Assembly: GCA_963920635.1 (NCBI GenBank)
Contig: OY987298.1
Location: 107,761,309-107,825,308 of the forward strand
Length of the DNA stretch: 64,000 nt
Reading direction: 5' to 3'
Origin: Pseudeuparius sepicola
Taxonomy: Eukaryota; Arthropoda; Insecta; Coleoptera; Anthribidae
The notes beneath the pieces are model-generated. The model was not told where the DNA came from. It saw only the letters and a program-made list of their open reading frames with translations, and did no database searches. The position numbers and the translations under genes were made by a program. How positions within the stretch are numbered: the first letter of the stretch is position 1; every line of letters starts with the position of its first letter. Shown here piece by piece: positions 58,182-64,000 of the stretch.

Positions 58182-58224
58182 AGTTTTTTAAAAAGTCTTC
58201 GTCTTCACGTCGCCCGTAACAATT

Positions 58225-58242
58225 TGGTGTCAGAAGTGGGAT
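58225..58242 (+). promoter_or_regulatory. primer-binding site, tRNA-Leu type
   Basis: TGGTGTCAGAAGTGGGAT is complementary to the 3' end of animal tRNA-Leu(CAA) including its CCA, and lies three bases after the LTR. Minus-strand DNA synthesis would start here. Confidence 0.85.
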
Positions 58243-58249
58243 CCTCGAT

Positions 58250-58388
58250 AAAAGGGTCTTCAACGAGGGAGATCCGGAGGCACTTAGAAGGACAGTCTCC
58301 TCGGGGGTCACCACACCACTACGATTGGAGCCAGCTGAAAAGGGTCTTCGACAGGAAGATCCGGAGGCACTAAGAAGGACAGTCTCCT
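58250..58388 (+). repeat. 52-bp direct repeat in the retrotransposon leader
   Basis: AAAAGGGTCTTC...AGATCCGGAGGCACT...AGAAGGACAGTCTCCT occurs at 58250-58301 and 58338-58388 with few differences. Its place between primer site and gag suggests an RNA packaging or dimerisation element; that role is inference. Confidence 0.85.
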
Positions 58389-58436
58389 GAGGCCAGCATC
58401 CAGCAACAACAGCAGCATCAACGACATCCAGCGAGC

Positions 58437-58459
58437 ATGAAGTTACTTCTATTGTAAGT
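58437..58459 (+). promoter_or_regulatory. leader mini-ORF ending on a splice-donor-like site
   Basis: ATG at 58437 opens M-K-L-L-L-L and stops at TAA (58455). The stop is part of GTAAGT (58454-58459), a good 5' splice-site match. If used, the first exon would supply a start codon and a hydrophobic signal-peptide-like beginning to a downstream exon. Any acceptor is outside the window. Confidence 0.35.
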
Positions 58460-58561
58460 GAAAAACTTGAAGTGAATTTTATTTGTGATTTTTTTTTGAA
58501 CTTTCTACGTTGCTATTATTGAACTTTCTACGTTATAACGATATTACCTTTTCATTTCAAC

Positions 58562-59758
58562 ATGCCGAATAACGAAGCTATAAACTCTAATGTAAACAAT
58601 GAAGCAAACGCTTCAAATAACGACGAAGTACCATTTAAATTAAGCGAAATATTTTCTATCATCCCTGAATACGATGGGGATCAAATCAATTTAAATACTT
58701 TTATCATTGCATGTGATAGGGCCATGCAAATGACTGTTGGCGACCAAGCCATTTTACTTGTTATAAAAATTAAAAATCAATTAAAGGGACGTGCAGCCCA
58801 ACTCATTAATTCAAGAGATTTGAGTACCTGGCGCGAAATCAAACAATTACTTAACGTTCATTTCGGAGATCCTCGCGATCTAACTTCATTAATTCAAGAT
58901 TTACAAAGAATGTGTCAATCCCAAAATGAAAATGCTTTGACTTTTGTAGGCAGAGTTCAAACTCACTGCTCGAAAATGTATGCCGCAATAGGAAAACAAA
59001 GCCTTCTCACTAGGGAACAAAAAGAATCGCAAGCTACATTAATCGATAGCATGTGCCTAAATACAGTTTTGACAGGTTTAGAACCAAGAATAGGGCAACT
59101 AATTCGTGCTAGCAATCCACCCAACATGATGGATGCTATAGCTTTAATTAAGAGAGAATTGCCACTTTCTTATTTTGAAAATCAAAAATTTCAGAGGCAA
59201 AATCGTGTACCAGTCTTCAATAATAATATCAAAAGAACCAGTAATAATTTTCCAAAATTTTGTAATTATTGCAAAAGAAATGGACATACTATCAATGAAT
59301 GTCGAACTAAAAATCAAAATAATTATTACAGAAATGGTCCAAATCCTTCTAGCTACTCTAACAATTTCCAAAATAACTCCCAAAGGAATAATTTCTCCCA
59401 AAATAGGTTCCATCAAAGACCATCTTTTCCTCAGCAAAATAATTTTCAAACTCCTTCTTTCCAACCTAGGAATCACCCTCAAAACTTCCAACCAAGAAAT
59501 CAACCTCCTAGAAATTTTTCTAATAATATTCCTAGAAACAATTTCCCAAGAACTTTTAATAATAATTCAGGTTTCCAGCCTTCTAATCAAAACTTTACTC
59601 CTAGATTCCCAAATTCAAATCCAAATAACCAAAATAGAACTCCCCAACAACATTATCTGGGCCAAAGCGAAAATTTTCAATTAACAGCCTCGGACCAGAA
59701 CCCTATTCCGAATTTCAAGAATCTTGGTATGACCAATACGGACCAAACGTTTGCATAA
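58562..59758 (+). CDS. gag: Ty3/gypsy Gag (capsid and nucleocapsid)
   Basis: A 398-residue structural protein that would form the retrotransposon particle and package its RNA. Residues about 25-215 look like a 412/mdg1-type capsid (EYDGDQINLNTFIIACDRAM, then LKGRAAQLINS and LLNVHFGDPRDL). A single CCHC zinc knuckle, CNYCKRNGHTINEC, lies at residues 234-247. The remainder to about 360 is Asn/Gln/Pro/Phe-rich, a low-complexity nucleic-acid-binding tail. The start is the first ATG after the leader and matches the family layout. The frame is intact. Its last 172 bases overlap the open Pol frame, which lies in the -1 frame. Confidence 0.93.
   Translation: MPNNEAINSNVNNEANASNNDEVPFKLSEIFSIIPEYDGDQINLNTFIIACDRAMQMTVGDQAILLVIKIKNQLKGRAAQLINSRDLSTWREIKQLLNVHFGDPRDLTSLIQDLQRMCQSQNENALTFVGRVQTHCSKMYAAIGKQSLLTREQKESQATLIDSMCLNTVLTGLEPRIGQLIRASNPPNMMDAIALIKRELPLSYFENQKFQRQNRVPVFNNNIKRTSNNFPKFCNYCKRNGHTINECRTKNQNNYYRNGPNPSSYSNNFQNNSQRNNFSQNRFHQRPSFPQQNNFQTPSFQPRNHPQNFQPRNQPPRNFSNNIPRNNFPRTFNNNSGFQPSNQNFTPRFPNSNPNNQNRTPQQHYLGQSENFQLTASDQNPIPNFKNLGMTNTDQTFA
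59671..59677 (+). promoter_or_regulatory. candidate -1 ribosomal frameshift heptamer
   Basis: A AAT TTT (read in the Gag frame) fits the X XXY YYZ slippery pattern. It lies inside the 59587-59758 overlap where both frames are open, and a -1 slip there moves directly into Pol. I did not find an obvious strong stem downstream. Confidence 0.55.
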
Positions 59759-62700
59759 ATACCGTTGACAATAGTAACTTATATTATATTAAAGATAATA
59801 CCGATAAGTACAAAATTTTAATTGACACAGGAGCTGGTATTTCAATTTTCAAACCAGAGACGGTTCAGCAATTTTTAAATCGATGTCCAGAAAATTTTCA
59901 AATTAAAGGTATTTCTGGCCAATCAATTCCTATTACTGAAGCGGTATTTGTTTCTTTTACGGATCCTCTTTCTCCCCATAAAGTTTATATTTGCGATCTA
60001 GATATAGGATTCGACGGAATTTTAGGCGCTGACTTTTTAGAAAGGTACGGTGCAGTAGTAGATTTTAGGAATAAACAATTAATTACGTACTATAAGGTAC
60101 ACGAATTATTTAAAGACGGAGATGAATTAAACGAGTTAACGAATAATAATGATAATAATAATCGAGTTGTTTATAAAAGACAAGTTAATGTTGACGAAAG
60201 ATACGATAGCCTTCATATAAACGCTTATGAACGAAATAATAATAATAATAACGATTACACGGAAAATATAAATAATTTTGAAAGCGAAAATACGAGTTAT
60301 AATATAAATCAGGTTACGATAGAACCGCGTTGCGAGAAAATATGCAAGTTTCATACGAATAAATATACGAATAAAGAAATGATTTTATGCGCACAACGAG
60401 TAGAAAAGGTATACGTGCCAAATGCTATAGTAAAAATAAACGAAGACGGTAATTTTTATACGACAATATTAAACGCTAATGCCATAACAAAGGATATTTG
60501 TTTCGAAGAATTTGAATTTGAGCCTTACATTAAAGAAACGAACGCTAGTGCTAATATTATTTGTAATTTTAATAAAACGAAAAGCAGAGTAGAAGAAATA
60601 AAAGAATCATTAAGGCTAGAACATTTAAACGAAGAAGAAAAGGAATTAATTACTAATTTATGTTTGAATTTTGAAGATATATTTTACTTTGACGGAGATT
60701 TTTTAAGTTTTACTAATGAAATAAAACATACTATCGATACAGGCGACGCTAAGCCAATTTTTACTAAATCTTGTCGATATCCACAAGTTCACAAGGAAGA
60801 AGTAAAAACACAAATTAATAAAATGCTTTCTCAAGGAATAATTAGACCTTCTGTTTCACCATGGTCGTCCCCAGTATGGGTTGTTCCAAAAAAATTAGAC
60901 GCTTCAGGCAAACAAAAATGGAGAATCGTAATTGATTATCGGAAATTAAATGAATTAACAGTTAATGACAGGTATCCACTGCCTAATATTTCAGATATAT
61001 TAGATCAGTTGGGTAATTGCCATTATTTTACTACTTTAGATTTGGCTTCTGGTTTTCAACAAATTGAAATGAATCCAGAAGACATTTCGAAAACTGCTTT
61101 TTCCGTTGAAAATGGACATTTCGAATATTTACGTATGCCCTTTGGCCTTCGTAATGCGCCCTCAACCTTTCAGAGGGTTATGGATAATATACTAATGGGG
61201 ATACAAAAGGAAAAGTGCTTAGTTTACATGGACGACATTATTATTTATTCTTCCACAATTAATGAACATATCTCTCGTATTACTGAAGTTTTTCAAAGAT
61301 TAAGAAATTCAAATCTAAAAATACAGCCAGATAAGTGTGAATTCTTACGAAAAGAAGTAATTTATTTAGGACATGTTATTACACCTGAAGGGGTTAAACC
61401 AAATCCACAAAAAGTACAAGCTGTTATCGATTTTCCTCAACCTGCCAATACTAAACAAATTAAACAATTTTTGGGTCTTACTGGTTACTACAGGAAGTTT
61501 ATTCCAAACTTCGCAAAAATGACAAAGCCTTTAACTCGACTTTTAAGAAAAGACGTACCATTTATTTTTGATAAAGATTGTCGTGAATCTTTCGAACAAC
61601 TTAAAAATGCATTAATAACTTCACCAATTCTAATATATCCTAATTTTGAAAAAGAATTTGTTTTAACTACAGATGCAAGCGCTTTTGCTGTAGGCGCGGT
61701 ACTTTCGCAAGGACCTGTTGGAAATGATCTTCCCATAGCATACTTTTCAAGAACCTTAAGTCCAGCAGAAATAAAATATAGCGTTATAGAGAAAGAACTA
61801 TTGGCAATAATTGCTGCCGTAAAAAACTATAGACCTTATCTTTTCGGACGAAAATTCTTATTGGTTACAGATCATAGACCTTTAACCTGGCTTTTCTCAA
61901 TAAAAGATCCCGGTAGTCGTTTAGCACGTTGGCGACTTAAATTAGAAGAATATAATTATCAAATAATTTATAAACCTGGAAAAATTAATCGAAATGCCGA
62001 CGCTTTATCTCGAATCAAAATCAATCATATAAAAGAAGCTGTTTCCTTTCATACTTCCCTAGACGAACCATCTACTTCCCATGATAATCCTCAAGACATT
62101 GACCCGCCTATTGACAATAATGAGACTGACGAAATTGCTATAATCTGTAATGAATTTGACAGATTTTTTGATCTATACAAGACGACTTCAATGATCGACT
62201 ATTCTAAAATCCAATATACAAATAATCAACTTTTAGACAAAACACACAAGGACATTGTACTAATTTTTCAACAAGACAAATTAACAGACCTTCACGAAAA
62301 AGTTATTGATGATTTACTTGAGCTAAATCCTGATTTTAACTATAATAAAGCAAATGTTCTTTCCAGTCAAACCGTAGCTAAAAGAAAATATTATATAATT
62401 CCTGTTCCTTTTAATTTTGAAACCGCAATACAAGTACTCTTCATATCTCTTTATTACAGTAAAGATATATTCGAAGAAAATAAAACTTATTACATTGAAA
62501 ACAATCCAGATTTTCCAATTTTAGAAATGTTTAATTTTTTGTTCTCAGATAAAAATTTCCAACTAACAATTTGTCAGAACATTGTGACTATACCAGACGA
62601 AGACCAAATACCTATAATAATAGATCAATTTCATTCAGGCAAGACAAACTTACATCCAGGAATAAACGAAACAATTAGACGTATTAAACAAAAATATAAT

Positions 62701-64000
62701 TGGACAGGACTAACTAAAGACGTTGAAACCTTTATTCGACAGTGCGAAATCTGCCAAAAGACAAAAATTTGTAGACAAAACTTGGACAGTCCCTTAGTTA
62801 TTACCGAAACTCCTAAAACTCCTTTCGAAAGAATAAATATCGACATCCTAGAAATCCCAGTAAGAAATAATATCCTTACCATAAGAGACGAACTAACAAA
62901 ATTTACCCAAGCTTATGCACTTCCTAATAAAACAGCGAGATCTGTAGTAGACGCTCTTTTACTCTATTTTCAACATTTTGGAACTCCTTTAAGAATCCAT
63001 TGCGATGTAGGTAAAGAATTTAATAATCAATTAATGAAAGATCTTTGTAAATTATACAATATAAAATTAACTTTCTCTAGTGTTAGTCATCCGCAATCAA
63101 ATGGCTCCTTAGAAAGATTTCATGCCACCTTAACTGAAATGATACGCGCATGTAGTACAGAAAATCCTAACGAACACCCATTTCAAATGCTTCCTTACGC
63201 TTGTATAGCATATAACAATTCTATAAATAAAACACACGGCTTTACTCCTTACGAATTGCTATTCGGTCACACCTCGTCTCGACCTCCAGAAGTTTTGTAT
63301 AATCAGCAAGAATTAATCTCTAAGTACGTTCGCGATTTAAACAATAAAATAAAGCATTATTATGAAGTGGCAAGAAAGCGTACGGATATGCGCAAACAAA
63401 AGGCGAAACAGCGATTTGATACACACGTTTCGGAGCAGCGACAATTTCGCGTAGGAGAAAAGGTTTATGTCAAGGAGTCCCAAATAAAAAATAAACTAGC
63501 TAACAAATTTAATGGACCCTATAAAATTAAAGAAATTTATACGAATTCAGCTTTGCTACATAACCCAATTACTAACCAAACCACAAAAATGAATTTTGAT
63601 ATGCTAAAGAAATGTCACGAATTGGAGGAAGAAGAACTAACGGTTAAAGAATTCTTTTATACTCTAGATCGAAAAATCCCTATTGAAAATAATAACGTTT
63701 CCATTGAACTGGGCAACTTATTTGATGCCCCTGAAAATATTTCATTAGCTCACTGTGTATCTAAAGATTTAGAAATGAATGCAGGAATTGCAAAAGAATT
63801 TAAGAATAAATTTGGACACGTAGATGAACTAAAAAATCAAAATAAGTCAATTGGTGAAATAGCAGTACTTCAACTTCCGACAAGAAATATTTATTATTTA
63901 ATAACTAAAGAATTTTTCTATTATAAACCAACTTATGCTAATTTATTTAATTGCTTGAAGGAATTACGAACAAATTGTCTCGAGAGCACTGATGAAAAAG
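59674..64000 (+). CDS. pol: Ty3/gypsy Pol: protease, RT, RNase H, integrase, C-terminal macrodomain (runs off the window)
   Basis: About 1,440 codons without a stop, -1 relative to Gag and open from 59587. Protease: DTGAG at 59824-59838 and ILGADFL at about 60022. An Asn-rich spacer follows (about 60100-60690). RT: VIDYRKLN at about 60931, LDLASGFQQIEM at about 61036, YMDD at 61225-61236. RNase H: D 61672 (TTDAS), E 61795, D 61870 (TDHRPL). A long unassigned spacer covers about 62011-62625. Integrase: H 62632, H 62653, C 62743, C 62752, then D 62842, D 63004 and E 63112, a D,D-35-E triad, and a GPY motif at 63514-63522. From about 63691 the frame continues into a macrodomain. The spacer layout suggests the 412/mdg1 side of the Ty3/gypsy group. 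All catalytic residues are present, so the copy may be competent. The 3' end lies beyond 64000. Confidence 0.95.
63691..64000 (+). other. TARG1/OARD1-like macrodomain within Pol (partial)
   Basis: About 103 visible residues align along their length with the macrodomain of TARG1 (OARD1), which binds ADP-ribose and removes it from glutamate and aspartate side chains. Seen in order: GNLF at 63712-63723 (GDLF in the family; adenine-side strand), SLAHC at 63742-63756, MNAGIA with FKNKFG (63775 onward; ADP-ribose-binding loop), GEIAVLQ at about 63856, YYLITK at 63892-63909, and KPTY at 63925-63936. The lysine of YYLITK (63907-63909) is at the position of TARG1 catalytic Lys84. The second catalytic residue, Asp125 in TARG1, would lie just past the window. 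The Asp-to-Asn change in G[D/N]LF is a difference worth noting. It joins integrase through a linker of about 55 codons with no stop or intron. Confidence 0.92.

Larger units (their letters stand above)
57810..58221 (+). repeat. 5' LTR of the Ty3/gypsy element, 412 bp
   Basis: Boundaries are set by the TGTTA...TAACA inverted ends and the primer-binding site three bases downstream. U3 contains three imperfect 45-bp tandem repeats, each starting TATTGTT (57899, 57943, 57988) with GCTTACT or GATTACT words. A TATA box, a start region near 58126 and AATAAA follow, giving a short R and U5. The 3' LTR lies beyond the window, so LTR identity and insertion age cannot be judged. Confidence 0.88.

Noticed and set aside
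59144..59684. Open frames on both strands across the Gag tail (59144-59503 minus; 59175-59684 plus)
   Set aside because: They are shadows of the Asn/Gln-rich, stop-poor Gag coding sequence in other frames.
60136..62882. Minus-strand frames at 60136-60354, 61488-61736 and 62631-62882
   Set aside because: They lie antisense to intact Pol domains and have no features of their own.
63691..64000. Host OARD1 gene lying next to, not within, the retrotransposon
   Set aside because: The frame is continuous with integrase, has no start codon, stop or intron between, and keeps the AT-rich codon use of Pol.

Overview
The window is AT-rich eukaryotic DNA from an arthropod, most likely an insect (a beetle or a similarly transposon-rich order; I cannot fix the order). 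The grounds are its transposon spectrum: 412/mdg1-like Ty3/gypsy, BEL/Pao, a Jockey/CR1-type non-LTR element, very many mariner-type elements with TACAGGGTG ends, hAT and THAP-domain elements. I found no convincing host protein-coding gene and no intact tRNA or rRNA gene. Most short open frames are chance frames or lie in transposon arms.

Layout. 1-15 kb: anonymous AT-rich DNA with GC-richer islands, an old hAT-like element built from GATC-rich subterminal repeats (1406-3169), a tRNA-derived repeat, and a GC-rich repeat at 8879-9120 with a second copy at 43.5 kb. 15-18 kb: a hairpin plus a 122-bp tandem array carrying YY1/Pho-like motifs, and a foldback element. 18.8-25 kb: a TIR transposon with a decayed THAP domain, then a decayed BEL/Pao pol on the minus strand split by a 1.24-kb mariner derivative. 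26.4-28 kb: a non-autonomous hAT with a perfect 8-bp target-site duplication and two mariner elements inside it. 30-36 kb: a long-armed Tc1/mariner element beside a BEL/Pao gag relic, and a nest of mariner foldbacks inside a third inverted repeat. 39-42.5 kb: a mariner element with identical arms and a non-LTR reverse transcriptase relic. 43.5-50.3 kb: a 1.7-kb element whose inverted repeats are themselves tandemly doubled, and a 1.9-kb mariner relic. 52-57 kb: a hammerhead-like core, further MITEs, and a 1.2-kb near-perfect hairpin holding the start of a mariner transposase.

57.8-64 kb: the 5' part of an intact-looking Ty3/gypsy retrotransposon. It has a 412-bp LTR (TATA box, AATAAA, three U3 repeats), a tRNA-Leu primer site, a leader with a 52-bp direct repeat and a mini-ORF ending in a splice-donor-like site, Gag with a CCHC knuckle, a candidate -1 slippery heptamer, and Pol (protease, RT with YMDD, RNase H, integrase with HHCC and D,D-35-E). 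No stop occurs in the Pol frame before the window ends.

The main discovery candidate is at the end of that Pol frame. After the integrase GPY motif the same open frame runs into a macrodomain closely resembling TARG1/OARD1, the ADP-ribosyl-glutamate hydrolase, including the position of its catalytic lysine. A retrotransposon polyprotein carrying an ADP-ribose eraser suggests that the element counters host ADP-ribosylation, as macrodomain-encoding RNA viruses do. That role is inference; the domain and its in-frame position are read directly from the sequence.
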